From an uncultured Coriobacteriaceae bacterium (GTDB lineage Bacteria; Actinomycetota; Coriobacteriia; Coriobacteriales; Atopobiaceae), in assembly GCA_902779675.1 (NCBI GenBank), contig CACZCK010000003.1, forward strand, positions 124,001 to 188,000: DNA of 64,000 bases. Direction: 5' to 3'. Each line of letters begins with the position of its first letter. Positions within the stretch are counted from its first letter, which is position 1. Positions 39,956-49,734 of this stretch are shown here, in pieces. The notes beneath the pieces are model-generated. The model did no database searches. It saw nothing but the letters and a program-made list of their open reading frames with translations, and was not told the DNA's origin. The position numbers were made by a program, and so were the translations under genes.

Positions 39956-41386
39956 TCATTGAGCTGGGTCGGGCCTGGCTTGAACCTCCGCGCAAATCGC
40001 TTCGAAGAGGGTGGGCGGCGTGGTCTGTGCGATCAGGACGCGAGCGCCACGTCCTTCGAGCTCCTCGACGATGTGCGCCTGCGTGTCGCCGTCGAGAGTC
40101 ACATGGTCGAAGTTGAACATGACCTCAGGCAGGACCACAATCTCGCCATGCAAGTCAGAGGGCAGCTGGGCCAGCAGGTCGCACGAAACGATGAGGCCCG
40201 TGACGTTGACGTCTCCCCCGTAGTAATCGTTGTGGATGGCATATGGTCGTGCGACGGGCAGCCCATCAGGGCACGTGCGCGCCCAGTTGGCACAGAACGC
40301 CGCAATGACGCCCTGTGCCGCCTCACCGCATACAAGCAGGACCCTGCGTCTTGACCTTCGCAGCTCGCAGGCCACCTTAGCGAGTTCGTCCCCGCGGTTT
40401 GCGCACAGCTCCTCTGACTCGTCGAGGAAGCTGCGCAGCATGCCGATGCCGTCGTAGAACTGCGGATAGCCGTCGTAGGTCTCGGCCGGCGGCACAGGCA
40501 GATCGGCATCGAGGTAGAACTCGTCGGAGAGCTGGAACCTCGTAATGCCGAGCGTCTCGCGCGCACGCCGCTGGTAGGGCTCGATCAGGCGCACGACGGC
40601 ACGCGACGCCTCCCTGTCCTCGGAGAACGACGACGAGAACCGTCGCGAGTACTTGGTGTAGCCCATGGGCACCAGTGCAAGCGACGTGAAGCTGGGCTTC
40701 GACTCGACCCAGTCGAGGGTGCGACGTAGCTCCTCGCCGTCATTGATGCCAGCGCAGAGCACGATCTGTCCATGTACCTCGATACCCGCTTCGAGGAGTC
40801 GTTCCAGCACGTCAATGCCACGTTGGGCGTTGCGTCCGATGAGCGGGCGTCGCACCTCGGGCGAGATGGCATGCAACGACACGTTCATGGGCTCGAGGCG
40901 ACAGCGGATGATGCGCTCGACCTCCTCGTCGCTCACGTTGGTAAGCGTGACGAAGTTGCCCTGAAGAAACGAAAGGCGATAGTCGTCGTCGCGCAGCATG
41001 AGCGAGGCGCGCGCGTCGTCGGGCAACATGGCCATGAAGCAGAACTGGCAGGCGTTGACGCAGGTGCGGATGCCGTCGAAGAGCACGTCGGTAAAGTCGA
41101 CGCCCCAGTCCTGACCTGGCTCGCGGTAGAGCGTCGCAGCATAGGTCTCGTCGTCTTCGGGCACGTACACGTCGAGCTCGGCCTCGTCGCCGTCGGCCTC
41201 CCAGCGCCAGTCGATGATGTCGCGCAGGGCTACGCCGCCCACCGCGTCAATCCTCATACCCGGCTCGAGGCCGGCATCGTCAGCAGGGCTTCCCGGCTCG
41301 ACGGCGGCAATCCACGCGCCGTCGGCTTGCGGCCGCGTGGAGGCGTAGTCTGCGCGCTTTGACTCCTTGGGACCGGTGGTGGGCAT
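39956..41386 (-). CDS. DUF512/PDZ radical-SAM-like protein
   Basis: 476 residues. A short PDZ-like N-terminus (about 22-60, WIAAVEPGSPADDAGLEPGM) is followed by a radical SAM core with C109-x3-C113-x2-C116 (CVNACQFCF), then the DUF512 C-terminal domain ending in DVNVTGLIVSCDLL. The family (radical SAM, PDZ and DUF512) is conserved and very often encoded beside der, as here, but its reaction is unknown. Involvement in ribosome or RNA modification has been suggested only by context. It lies 3 bp downstream of ispH. Confidence 0.9.
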   Translation of the reverse strand: MPTTGPKESKRADYASTRPQADGAWIAAVEPGSPADDAGLEPGMRIDAVGGVALRDIIDWRWEADGDEAELDVYVPEDDETYAATLYREPGQDWGVDFTDVLFDGIRTCVNACQFCFMAMLPDDARASLMLRDDDYRLSFLQGNFVTLTNVSDEEVERIIRCRLEPMNVSLHAISPEVRRPLIGRNAQRGIDVLERLLEAGIEVHGQIVLCAGINDGEELRRTLDWVESKPSFTSLALVPMGYTKYSRRFSSSFSEDREASRAVVRLIEPYQRRARETLGITRFQLSDEFYLDADLPVPPAETYDGYPQFYDGIGMLRSFLDESEELCANRGDELAKVACELRRSRRRVLLVCGEAAQGVIAAFCANWARTCPDGLPVARPYAIHNDYYGGDVNVTGLIVSCDLLAQLPSDLHGEIVVLPEVMFNFDHVTLDGDTQAHIVEELEGRGARVLIAQTTPPTLFEAICAEVQARPDPAQ

Positions 41387-41389
41387 GGC

Positions 41390-42232
41390 TCAGCGCTCCG
41401 TGAGACCTCTGATGGCGTCTACCACCGCTTCGATGTGCGACGACGGCGTCGAGGCACCCGCCGTTACGCCGATGCGCTCGGCCTCGGCAAACCACGAATC
41501 GTCGAGCTCGCTCGGCAGCTCTATGTGATGGGTGCGCGGGCACCGTTCGCGACTGATCTCGGCAAGATGGGTGGTGTTAGCGGAATTGTGTCCACCCACC
41601 ACGATCATCACGTCGACGGCTGCGGCAAGTTCGGCACAGGCACCCTGATGCCCTGCCGTCGCATCGCAGATGGTGTTGATGACGCGCAGCTCGTCGGCCC
41701 TACCAGCAAGCGCGGCGACAATGGCCTGCAGGTTGGCTCGCGCCTGCGTGGTCTGTACCACCACGCCCACCTTGCGGCCAAGCTCGAGCCCGTCAACCTC
41801 GCTCGGGCAGCCAACCACCGTTGCTCCAGGCGCATGCCCCACGATGCCCTCGACCTCGGGGTGCCCGCTCTCTCCTACCACAACGAGCTGATAGCCCTCG
41901 CGCACGAGCCGCTCCGCCGAGCGATGCACACGCTTGACGAAGGGACAGGTCGCGTCCACGACCGATGCGCCAGCCGCCCGTGCCTGCTCCTCGACCTCGG
42001 GCGCGACGCCATGGGTGCGAAGCACGAGCGTCGAGCCTGGCTCGACGTCGGCGTCCTTGGCCACGGTCACGCCCAGCTCCTCGAGCTCGGCAACGACCAC
42101 AGGGTTGTGAATGAGCGGTCCAAGCGTGTGGACGGGACCATCCGTGTGAGCCGCGACATCGCGCACCAACTCGAGCGCGCGCTCCACGCCGTAGCAGGCA
42201 CCCGCCTCACGTGCGACGATGACCTTCGTCAC
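41390..42232 (-). CDS. ispH: 4-hydroxy-3-methylbut-2-enyl diphosphate reductase
   Basis: Last enzyme of the MEP isoprenoid pathway, making IPP and DMAPP with a [4Fe-4S] cluster. The 280 residues contain the three cluster cysteine contexts GACYGVERAL, DATCPFVKRVH and NTICDATAGHQ, and the THGVAPEV motif. The GTG at 42232 is chosen because GGGGGAGGAG lies upstream and VTKVIVAREAG fits the family start. Together with dxr and ispG at 57-61 kb, the window holds three of the seven MEP steps. Confidence 0.96.
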   Translation of the reverse strand: MTKVIVAREAGACYGVERALELVRDVAAHTDGPVHTLGPLIHNPVVVAELEELGVTVAKDADVEPGSTLVLRTHGVAPEVEEQARAAGASVVDATCPFVKRVHRSAERLVREGYQLVVVGESGHPEVEGIVGHAPGATVVGCPSEVDGLELGRKVGVVVQTTQARANLQAIVAALAGRADELRVINTICDATAGHQGACAELAAAVDVMIVVGGHNSANTTHLAEISRERCPRTHHIELPSELDDSWFAEAERIGVTAGASTPSSHIEAVVDAIRGLTER

Positions 42233-42236
42233 GGGC

Positions 42237-42962
42237 CTACTCCTCCCCCGGATGCTCGGCACGCAGCTCGCCACGCAGGGCGTAGACACGCTCCATGCCC
42301 ACGCGCTCCATCTCCTCGGTACGCTCGCGGCGACCCTTGGACTGCATATCGTCAAAGCTCACGCAGTCACCGACCTTGAACCAGACGCGCTTGAAGAAGC
42401 GGGGCACCTTCTTGCCCTTGGGCATGATGGCACGGGCGCCGACTACCGCCATGGGCTGAACGGGCACTTTGGCCATGCGCGCCATAAGTGCAAAGCCGCC
42501 GTGGATCTCGACCTCTTGGTCCTCGCTCTTGATGCGGGTGCCCTCGGGGAACACCAGCACGCTTTCGCCGCGCTTCATGCAGTTGACAGCACGCTTGACG
42601 GCCTTGACGTCGGCAGTGCCACGGTCCACCGGGATGCCGCCCATGCGCGGCAGCAGCCACTTGAGGAACCCGTTGCCATCGAACTCGCTCTTGTAGATTG
42701 GGCGTACGTGCACGCCGCGATACCACATGGAGATCGAGGGAATGAGCGTCTCGAGGAACGAGACGTGGTTCATCACGATCATGCGGCCACGGCGGTCATC
42801 CCACAGCTTCTCGCCATCCTCGATCTTCCAGGGCCACAGCAGCTTGCTCAGCGCCATGACCACCGTGATCACGACGCCGCAGATGACCTTGTCAACCAGC
42901 GGGAACTCGTCCATCGCGTGGTCGAAGTAGTCGTCACGGGTGAACTTCTGGCGATTGAGCAT
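42237..42962 (-). CDS. plsC: 1-acyl-sn-glycerol-3-phosphate acyltransferase (PlsC type)
   Basis: 241-residue membrane-associated acyltransferase producing phosphatidic acid. One hydrophobic segment (about 24-44) precedes the catalytic core. The substrate motifs GGIPVDRG (108-115) and FPEGTR (138-143) are normal. The catalytic block, usually NHxSxxD, reads NHVSFLE (65-71), so the usual aspartate of H-x4-D is glutamate. It is co-transcribed with cmk upstream and ispH downstream, and plsY is in the same operon. Confidence 0.9.
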   Translation of the reverse strand: MLNRQKFTRDDYFDHAMDEFPLVDKVICGVVITVVMALSKLLWPWKIEDGEKLWDDRRGRMIVMNHVSFLETLIPSISMWYRGVHVRPIYKSEFDGNGFLKWLLPRMGGIPVDRGTADVKAVKRAVNCMKRGESVLVFPEGTRIKSEDQEVEIHGGFALMARMAKVPVQPMAVVGARAIMPKGKKVPRFFKRVWFKVGDCVSFDDMQSKGRRERTEEMERVGMERVYALRGELRAEHPGEE

Positions 42963-42965
42963 GAG

Positions 42966-43652
42966 CTACCTCGCCTCCTCCATGAGACGAATGACCTCAG
43001 AGACAACCTCCTCGACGCCCAGCGACGAGGAGTCGATGTGGTGAGCGTCCTCGGCGGCGCGCAGCGGTGCCTCCTTGCGCGTGGAGTCAAGCTCGTCGCG
43101 GCGGCGTATCTCGGCGAGAATCGCCTGTTCGCTTGCGGTGTCCGCCTGGGCGGCCGCATCCTTGGCGGCATCGCCGCCCTCGCGCTGCACCGCACGGCGG
43201 TGCGCGCGTGCCTCGGCATCAGCCGTGAGGAATACCTTGACCTCGGCATTGGGGAACACCACGGTGCCGATGTCGCGACCCTCGGCCACCACGTCGCCCT
43301 GCTCGCCCACTGCACGCTGCAGTGCAACCATGGCACTACGCACGGCGGGAACGGCCGAAACGACAGAAACGTTGCGGTCGACCTCTGGCGTGCGGATGTC
43401 GGCCGTCACGTCCTGTCCGTCGAGCAGCACCGTCTGACCGGCGTCTCCGTTGCCGAACTCGATGCGCACGCCGCGCGCCACCTCGGCGACGGCCTCGGCG
43501 TCCTCGAGGTCCACGCCACGTCGCAGGCATGCGAGGGTGACGCTGCGATACATGGCGCCCGTGTCGAGGTAGGTGATGCCACAGCGCTCGGCTATGGCGT
43601 GAGCGACCGTCGACTTGCCCGAACCGGCTGGCCCGTCTATTGCGATAATCAT
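42966..43652 (-). CDS. cmk: Cytidylate kinase
   Basis: Phosphorylates CMP and dCMP with ATP. The 228 residues show the P-loop IAIDGPAGSGKST, YLDTGAMYRS and VVAEGRDIGTVVFP, and end with a helical tail. It overlaps rluB by 4 bp (ATGA). The rluB-cmk-plsC-ispH-der order is a common Gram-positive arrangement joining nucleotide, lipid and ribosome genes. Confidence 0.97.
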   Translation of the reverse strand: MIIAIDGPAGSGKSTVAHAIAERCGITYLDTGAMYRSVTLACLRRGVDLEDAEAVAEVARGVRIEFGNGDAGQTVLLDGQDVTADIRTPEVDRNVSVVSAVPAVRSAMVALQRAVGEQGDVVAEGRDIGTVVFPNAEVKVFLTADAEARAHRRAVQREGGDAAKDAAAQADTASEQAILAEIRRRDELDSTRKEAPLRAAEDAHHIDSSSLGVEEVVSEVIRLMEEAR

Positions 43653-44476
43653 GATTTCCTCCTGTCGTGGCCCGCGCTACCGCCCAGGCTCCTCTTGGTG
43701 TCTGTAAGGTCCTCGATCGCCGTGCGCTCCTCGGCCGTCAGCTCACGCCAGCACCCCGAAGCGACCTCGCCCAATGCGATGGGTCCGAACTCGTCGCGAT
43801 GGAGTCGCACGACGTCGTGGCCCACGGCTTTGAGCATGCGTTTGACCTGATGCTTCTTGCCCTCGTGGATGCGCAGGCCAACCACCGCATGCCCATAGGG
43901 TACCCCCTCGGGCGCGACGGGAAGCGCCAGAGGGTCGGATCTGTGGAGGAGCTTTGCCTCGGCGGGCTGTGCGGGGCCGTCATCGAGCATCACACCGCGA
44001 CGCAGCCGCTCGAGCTGCTCGGCGGTCGGCACCCCCCGCACGAGGGCCACATAGTGCTTCCATACGTGCATGGACGGATGCAGCATACGCTGCGCCGCAT
44101 CACCGTTGGTGGTGAAGAGGAGCAGCCCTGTGGTGTCAAAGTCAAGCCGTCCGACCGGAAAGAGTCCCGGAAACCGCTTGGTGGGCACGAGACGCTCGAC
44201 GCAGGGCCTCCCCTGCGGGTCGCGCATCGTGGACAGGTAGCCCATGGGCTTGTTGAGCACGAGGTAGGCATAGCCATCTGAGAGACGCACCTCAACGCCA
44301 TCGACCGCGACCACGTCAACGAGCGGATCGACCTTGCTGCCGAGCTCGCTCGTCACGCGTCCGTTGACCGTAACCCGTCCGGCCGTCATCAGGTTCTCGG
44401 AACCGCGACGACTGGCCACCCCGGCACGGGCCAGGAAGCGCTGCAGACGCATGGGCACGATGCGCTCGTCAGTCAT
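43649..44476 (-). CDS. rluB: 23S rRNA pseudouridine synthase (RluB/RsuA family)
   Basis: 275 residues: an S4 RNA-binding domain (about 8-70, MRLQRFLARAGVASRRGSE) and a catalytic RsuA-type pseudouridine synthase domain with PVGRLDFDTTGLLLFT, which contains the catalytic Asp, and KPMGYLSTM upstream. It probably modifies a helix 80-93 uridine in 23S rRNA. The ATG at 44476 (GAGGATGGCGTCG upstream) overlaps the end of scpB by 8 bp. Confidence 0.93.
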   Translation of the reverse strand: MTDERIVPMRLQRFLARAGVASRRGSENLMTAGRVTVNGRVTSELGSKVDPLVDVVAVDGVEVRLSDGYAYLVLNKPMGYLSTMRDPQGRPCVERLVPTKRFPGLFPVGRLDFDTTGLLLFTTNGDAAQRMLHPSMHVWKHYVALVRGVPTAEQLERLRRGVMLDDGPAQPAEAKLLHRSDPLALPVAPEGVPYGHAVVGLRIHEGKKHQVKRMLKAVGHDVVRLHRDEFGPIALGEVASGCWRELTAEERTAIEDLTDTKRSLGGSAGHDRRKS

Positions 44477-45236
44477 CGACGCCATCCTCCCAGTCGTCCT
44501 GCCACGCAGAGGCGCCCGCGAGCTCGTCGTCATCGCCAGCAATTGGCTCGCGACCATCGCGCCCGTCGACCTCGGCATCGTTGCTACCGTATCCCTCGAG
44601 CAGCTCGCGCTCGTCATCGATGTCTGCCGCAGCCTCCTCGAGCGTCGACGACACCGCGCGACCCGACAGGCGCTCGCGAATGAACTGTCGCGACTCCTCG
44701 TCAGGTGCAAAGTCCTCGAGGTTGGGCAGGTCGCGCAGCGAGCGCAACCCAAAGCGCTCGAGGAACGCCTTGGTGGTGCCGTACAGGATGGCGCCGGCGC
44801 GACCGTTGCCGCGACCGACCTCACGCACCAAACCCTTCTCGCGCAGCGACGCGATTACGCCGTCGGAGTTGACACCACGCACCGCCTTGACCCCTTCGCG
44901 CGTGCAGGGCTGGTGGTAGGCAATGACGGCAAGCGTCTCGAGCGCGGCCTGCGAGAGACGCGAGGTGTCCCACGAGAGGACGTAGCGTTCCACCAGCTCA
45001 TGATGGCCGGGGTGCGTGAACAGCCGCCAGCCGCCCGCTACCTCGCGCAGCTGGAAGCCGCGATTGGCGTCGGAGTACTCGGCGGCGAGATCCGCGAGGG
45101 CCTCTGAGACGTCACCCGGTGAGGCCTCGAGCACCTTTGCCAGCTCGAGTGCGGACACCGGTTCGCTCGAAACCAGCAGCAGCGCCTCGAGGGCTCCGCG
45201 CAGATCGTCGTAGGAAAGGTGGTCGAGCTCGCTCAT
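44469..45236 (-). CDS. scpB: Segregation and condensation protein B
   Basis: Winged-helix (kite) subunit of the SMC-ScpAB condensin. The 255 residues include two winged-helix domains (about 8-75 and 85-175, around SQAALETLAVIAYHQPCTR and RGVNSDGVIASLREKGLV). They end with a long acidic tail (about 190-255) that is not part of the conserved fold. It overlaps scpA by 4 bp and rluB by 8 bp. Confidence 0.96.
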   Translation of the reverse strand: MSELDHLSYDDLRGALEALLLVSSEPVSALELAKVLEASPGDVSEALADLAAEYSDANRGFQLREVAGGWRLFTHPGHHELVERYVLSWDTSRLSQAALETLAVIAYHQPCTREGVKAVRGVNSDGVIASLREKGLVREVGRGNGRAGAILYGTTKAFLERFGLRSLRDLPNLEDFAPDEESRQFIRERLSGRAVSSTLEEAAADIDDERELLEGYGSNDAEVDGRDGREPIAGDDDELAGASAWQDDWEDGVDD

Positions 45237-46048
45237 GAGAGATCCTCCTCGATGCTCGTCAACTCGGAATCGTCCAGCTCGAAGGCGGGGGCGCCCTCCA
45301 CGCGCGCCACGTCGATCTCACCAAAGACCTCGGACTGCGACAACAGCACGGCACCGCGCTTGCTGAGCTCAAGGATGGCCAGGAACGTGGCAACCACGGC
45401 CTCGGGCGTCGTCTGGCCGTCGAGGAGCTCGGAGAAGGTGAGCGTGGGGTGCGTGCGCGTCAGGCGGTCGACCGTTGCCACTGTGAGGGCAATGGGTAGG
45501 CGCTTCGGTGCCACGTGCTCGGCCTCCAGCAAGAAGCTCTCGCGACGGCTGTCGAGGTCGGCGCAGATAACGGCCAACGAGCGTAGGCTGATGCCCTCGA
45601 GGTAGTTGGGCATGAGGCCAAGAAACTCAGGGTCGGGGCCTGCGGTACGGGCCACCATGAGGCCCTCGCGCTCCATGCGGCCCGCCAGCGCTGCGGCGGC
45701 GTTGCGGAACTGCTTGTAAGCCACGAGGCGCGCCACCAGCACCTCGCGTGCCTCCTCGGGCGTGAGATCGGAGAGGTCGTCATCGGCGTCCTCGTCGTCC
45801 GTTCGCACACGGCGGACGTCGTCGGGCACGAGTGAGGCGGCCTTCATGTCAAGCAGGGTCGAGGCCACGAGCAGAAAGTCGCTTGCCACATCGAGGTCGA
45901 GCTCGCCCATGCGCTCCACCTCTGCTAGGTACTGGTCGGCCACCTCGGCAACCGAGATGGATCCGATGGCCACCTTCTGGCGGCTTACCAGCTGCAGGAG
46001 CAGGTCGAAGGGACCGCTGTACGCCTGTGTGCGGACTGCGAACGACAT
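45233..46048 (-). CDS. scpA: Segregation and condensation protein A
   Basis: Kleisin subunit bridging SMC heads. The 271 residues begin with the SMC-neck-binding region (YSGPFDLLLQLVSRQKVAIG), a typical ScpA opening, have an acidic mid-section (around DDEDADDDLSDL) and end in a winged helix that contacts the SMC cap (VATFLAILELSKRGAVLLSQ). It lies 3 bp downstream of the M50 protease gene. SMC itself is not in the window. Confidence 0.96.
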   Translation of the reverse strand: MSFAVRTQAYSGPFDLLLQLVSRQKVAIGSISVAEVADQYLAEVERMGELDLDVASDFLLVASTLLDMKAASLVPDDVRRVRTDDEDADDDLSDLTPEEAREVLVARLVAYKQFRNAAAALAGRMEREGLMVARTAGPDPEFLGLMPNYLEGISLRSLAVICADLDSRRESFLLEAEHVAPKRLPIALTVATVDRLTRTHPTLTFSELLDGQTTPEAVVATFLAILELSKRGAVLLSQSEVFGEIDVARVEGAPAFELDDSELTSIEEDLS

Positions 46049-46051
46049 GGA

Positions 46052-46738
46052 TTACACCCAACCAAGCAGCAGGTCGGCGAGGTTGCCGGCCGTGGTGTCG
46101 AGGTAGAGGCCCAACGGGTCGACGTGCAGCACCATGGGAATCATGTACAGCAGCACCATAAGGATGGGCAGCGAGTAGCGCTGCACCACGTAATAGGTCT
46201 CTCGCGCCTTTCCCTTGAGTAACGGCGACACGATGGAGGACCCGTCGAGGGGCGGCAGCGGAATGAGGTTGAAGAAGGCCAGCGAGCAGTTGACGTACAC
46301 GTAGACGGAGACAAGCTGGTAGACCCAGTACATCACACCGAAGGTGACGATGCTCGTATAGGCGACCTTCCAGAGGATGCGGCAGATGATGGCGCCAACG
46401 ATGGCCTGCGCGATGTTTGCCGCAGGGCCGGCGAAGGCCACCAGCACCTCGTCGCGACGCGGGTTGCGCAGCCGGTTGGGGTTGTAGGGCACGGGCTTGG
46501 CAAAGGCGAGGATCGGCCCGCCCATGAGGCCCATGATGAGCGGTAGGACCACCGAGCCAAAGCGGTCGATGTGCGCCAGCGGATTGATGGTCAGACGTCC
46601 GGCGCGCTTTGCGGTGTCGTCTCCCAGCCTATAGGCCGCGATGGCGTGGCCAAACTCGTGCAGACTTGCCGAGACCATCACCAGCAGTATCGATACCACC
46701 GTGATGAAGATGCGCTCGTTGCTCATATGTGAAAGCAC
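46052..46738 (-). CDS. Site-2 protease family membrane metalloprotease (M50, YwhC-like)
   Basis: 228 residues with about six helices. The zinc site HEFGH lies in SLHEFGHAIAAY, a GPAANIAQAIVGA segment follows in the next helix, and the third ligand motif is PLPPLDGSS. The short form without PDZ domain belongs to the group found next to scpAB in many Gram-positives. Substrates are unknown. GTG at 46738 is used because GAGGGGAG sits 6 nt upstream; the internal ATG at 46726 lacks a ribosome site. Confidence 0.9.
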   Translation of the reverse strand: MLSHMSNERIFITVVSILLVMVSASLHEFGHAIAAYRLGDDTAKRAGRLTINPLAHIDRFGSVVLPLIMGLMGGPILAFAKPVPYNPNRLRNPRRDEVLVAFAGPAANIAQAIVGAIICRILWKVAYTSIVTFGVMYWVYQLVSVYVYVNCSLAFFNLIPLPPLDGSSIVSPLLKGKARETYYVVQRYSLPILMVLLYMIPMVLHVDPLGLYLDTTAGNLADLLLGWV

Positions 46739-46739
46739 G

Positions 46740-47366
46740 TCATGCTCCCCTCTCGCGGCGCTCGCGCAGCGAGGTCGAGAACCTCATGCAGACCCAGTCC
46801 GCACAGAAAAAGATGATAGACGCAATTGCCAGGTCGCCGCGGAAGACCCCGCCAAAGGGCGTCTCGACCACAAACTGTCCCAACAGCGCGGGCGGCACCA
46901 AAAGCGGTGCCATGTTGAGCGAGCTCACGAGCTGCGCTCGCAGCGAACCCGAGAGCACCGAAGAGGCCACCACCAGAAACGCGAGAAATATGGCGCCGAG
47001 CCTCAGGACCAGGGCCAGGAGGCGCAGCGAGAACGACTCGAGCGCGGCGAGGGGCCCCGAGCGGCGTGGCTGTCGTGGCACCACCTGAGGACGGGGCGCC
47101 TCGTAGGGCCGCTGCTGCGGACTGGGGACGGCTACAGGAACTCGACGAGCAGCTGGTGCGGGAGCGGGGGCCACGGCGCGGCGCGGCGCCTGCGAGGGAC
47201 GCCGGATGGTCGCGGGAACGTCTGTCGGGCGGGTCGTGCGAGGCAGTACGGCATCTGCAGCGGCAGACGGCGCGGGTCGATCGTAGGAGGGCTCCTCCGA
47301 CGTCAGGTCCTCGTCAGCTTCCATGCCCAGGTAGGTGCTGCCACCGCGGCGCGGGTCGTAGGTCAT
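46740..47366 (-). CDS. Hypothetical membrane protein with long disordered N-terminus
   Basis: 208 residues. The first 115 are proline-, alanine- and arginine-rich and probably disordered (including [20 protein letters not shown]). Two or three hydrophobic helices follow (about 123-145, 155-172, 180-198). No family is recognised. The ATG at 47366 has GAGGAGGG upstream and overlaps the ABC-F stop by 4 bp, so it is co-translated with it. A protein-interaction tail on a small membrane anchor is all the sequence supports. Confidence 0.75.
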   Translation of the reverse strand: MTYDPRRGGSTYLGMEADEDLTSEEPSYDRPAPSAAADAVLPRTTRPTDVPATIRRPSQAPRRAVAPAPAPAARRVPVAVPSPQQRPYEAPRPQVVPRQPRRSGPLAALESFSLRLLALVLRLGAIFLAFLVVASSVLSGSLRAQLVSSLNMAPLLVPPALLGQFVVETPFGGVFRGDLAIASIIFFCADWVCMRFSTSLRERRERGA

Positions 47367-49366
47367 GAGCCCTCCTCGATCTTCTCGGTGAGCTCGAGCC
47401 ACTCCTCCTCGAGTGCGGGAATCTTCTTGGAGAGCGCGTTGTACTCGCGCATGCACTGATCGAAGCGGTCCGCGTCGGCGTAAAGCTCCTCCGACGCCAT
47501 GAGCTCCATGAGCTGGTCGTAGCGCTCGCGCATGGGGCCGAGTGCCGCCTCGACCTCTTTGAGCCGCTTGCGCTCGGCACGCAGCGCGCGGTTGGCCGCA
47601 TTGCGAGCCTCGGCCTCGGCGCGACGCTGTTCGCGCGTCTTGACGTTGCGGCCCTGGGCCTTGACGTCCGCTTCGTCAGCGGCCGCCGGTGCCTGCGCGC
47701 CGGGTCGCGGTGCCTGCGCGACGACGCCAGTGGTCTCCTCTGCGGCACGAGCCTCGAGCTCGGCACGCTTGAAGAGGTAGTAGTCGTAGTCTCCGTCATA
47801 GACCGTCACGGTGTGATCTCGCACGTCGATGACCTTGTTGGCCAAGGCGCGAACCAGATGCTCGTCGTGGCTAATGAGCACGATGGTGCCTGGGAAGTCG
47901 ACGAGCGCGCGCTCGAGCACATCGACGGAATCGATGTCGAGGTGGTTGGTGGGCTCGTCGAGGCAGAGCAGCGGATCGGGCGCCACCAGCATCTTGGCAA
48001 GCGCCAGACGCGCCCGCTCGCCACCCGAGAGTACGCTCACGCGCTTGTCCACGTCATCGCCGTGGAACAGGAAGGCACCCAACAGACGACGTTCTTCCGA
48101 TGTGGTCCAGCCAGGGGCGGCTTCGTCCATCTCGCCGAGCACGGTGTTGCCCTCGTTGAGCGTCTCGAGCTGGTGCTGGGCATAGTAGGCCTGCGTGACG
48201 TTCTGGCCAAGCTCGACGCGGCCAGCCGTGGGACGCTCGTGGCCGTTGATGAGCTTCATGAGCGTCGACTTGCCCGCCCCGTTGGGGCCGACGAGCGCCA
48301 CGTGGTCACCACGATAGAGCGACAGGCTTACGTCCTCGTAGACGAGGTTGCTGTCGTAGGCCTTGGCAATGCCCTCAAGGCTTACCACCATATCGCCCGT
48401 GCGAGGCGGGTCAGGAAAGCGGAAGTGGACCTTCTTGGAGGACTCGGGCAGCACCACGAGCTCCTCCTTGACCTTCTCGAGCTTCTTGACGCGCTCCTGC
48501 ACCTGGCGTGCCTTGGTGGGCTTGTAGCGGAAGCGCTCGATGAAGGTCTCCATGTGCGCGATGTCGCGTTCCTGTGCGGCGCGCTTGGCGCGGAGCTGCT
48601 CGAGGTTGTCCTCGCGTTGGTGCAGGTAGCCCGAGTAGTTTCCGGTGTAGGTCATCAGGCGCTTGTTCTCGAGGGCGGCCACGTGGCTCACGCACGCGTC
48701 CATGAATGCGCGGTCGTGGCTGACCAGCAGCACAGCGCCGTCGTAGCTTGCAAGGAACGACTCGAGCCACTTGACGCTCTCGAGATCCAGATGGTTGGTA
48801 GGCTCGTCGAGCAGCAGCAGATCGGGGTGACGCAGCAGCAGCTTGGAGAGCGCGATGCGCATCTGCCAGCCGCCGGAAAACTCGCGCGCGGGTTTGTCGA
48901 ACTCCGAGACGGGGAAGCCCAGGCCGCCCAGAATCTGACGCGCGCGGGCATCGAGCTCGTAGCCACCCAAACGCTCAAAGCGGTCCTGTGCGGCGCCATA
49001 GCGCTCGAGGAGACGGTCGATGTCCTGCCCAGGTGCTGCGTCGGCAATCTGATGCTCCATGTCGGCGATGCGACGCTCGAGCTCCTTGATCTCGGAGGCG
49101 GAGTCAATGACCTCGGCAAGTGCCGACTTCTCCCCCGCCAGGTGCGTCTCTTGCTCGAGGTAGCCGATGGTGGTGTCACGCGCGAAGGTCACGGTGCCGG
49201 CATCGGGGGTTTCCTGGCCCATGATGATCTTGAGCAAGGTCGTCTTGCCCGCGCCGTTGGGCCCGACCAGGCCCCAGCGCTCGCCCGCATTGAGCTGCAG
49301 CGTAGCGGCCGTGTACAGGACACGGCCGCCGAATGACTTCTCGATCTTGTCGGCAAGGGCTATCAA
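47363..49366 (-). CDS. ABC-F family ATPase (YdiF/YfmR-like)
   Basis: 667 residues with two soluble ABC cassettes. Walker A is GPNGAGKTT and GPNGAGKST; signatures are FSGGWQMR and LSGGERAR; Walker B segments are [12 protein letters not shown] and [12 protein letters not shown]. The inter-cassette linker is charged, and a C-terminal coiled coil (about 560-660) contains [17 protein letters not shown]. The TTG at 49366 is chosen because AAGGAG lies 5 nt upstream and [11 protein letters not shown] is the family opening. Likely acts on the ribosome. It is the first gene of the scpAB-der-plsY operon, downstream of a repeat array. Confidence 0.93.
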   Translation of the reverse strand: MIALADKIEKSFGGRVLYTAATLQLNAGERWGLVGPNGAGKTTLLKIIMGQETPDAGTVTFARDTTIGYLEQETHLAGEKSALAEVIDSASEIKELERRIADMEHQIADAAPGQDIDRLLERYGAAQDRFERLGGYELDARARQILGGLGFPVSEFDKPAREFSGGWQMRIALSKLLLRHPDLLLLDEPTNHLDLESVKWLESFLASYDGAVLLVSHDRAFMDACVSHVAALENKRLMTYTGNYSGYLHQREDNLEQLRAKRAAQERDIAHMETFIERFRYKPTKARQVQERVKKLEKVKEELVVLPESSKKVHFRFPDPPRTGDMVVSLEGIAKAYDSNLVYEDVSLSLYRGDHVALVGPNGAGKSTLMKLINGHERPTAGRVELGQNVTQAYYAQHQLETLNEGNTVLGEMDEAAPGWTTSEERRLLGAFLFHGDDVDKRVSVLSGGERARLALAKMLVAPDPLLCLDEPTNHLDIDSVDVLERALVDFPGTIVLISHDEHLVRALANKVIDVRDHTVTVYDGDYDYYLFKRAELEARAAEETTGVVAQAPRPGAQAPAAADEADVKAQGRNVKTREQRRAEAEARNAANRALRAERKRLKEVEAALGPMRERYDQLMELMASEELYADADRFDQCMREYNALSKKIPALEEEWLELTEKIEEGS

Positions 49367-49549
49367 GGGCACTCCTTCTCGCGCTCGTTCCCTGTGAAGT
49401 ATAGGCGATGGGGGCAGCTGACCTGCATACCCCACGCAAAGCACGGATAACGAGCGCAACTATGGCGAGCTGTAGACAATCACAAATTGAGGTGAAGCAG
49501 CTTGGTTTGTATCCGGTTGGCCTCTGTTGTCTTTGGGCCTCGACCCAAC

Positions 49550-49734
49550 GGGCACACTCTCCCTCTCGTGATTTGGCGTGATGGGCACACTTTCACCTCG
49601 TTTTGTGTACCCGTCGCCACGTTTTGCGGGATGGCGAGTGTACCCATCGTCACGACGACGGGCACCATGTGTACCGTTCGCAACGTTCTCCGAGAAGCCA
49701 TGTGTGCCCATTGCGATCTTGAACGAGCTCCATG
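49550..49734. repeat. Degenerate repeat array, unit about 33 bp, with an orientation switch
   Basis: GGGCACACT starts at 49550 and 49583 (33 apart) in one direction. GTGTACCC starts at 49605 and 49638, GTGTACC at 49669 and GTGTGCCC at 49702 (33, 31, 33 apart) in the other. The four latter units share more sequence, roughly TCGCnACGTTnTsCGrGAwGsCAT between the conserved octamers. Period near three helical turns suggests protein binding. Confidence 0.75.

Noticed and set aside
49550..49734. CRISPR array.
   Set aside because: Repeats are degenerate, the conserved part is only about 8 bp, spacers are not unique, the orientation flips, and no cas gene is present.
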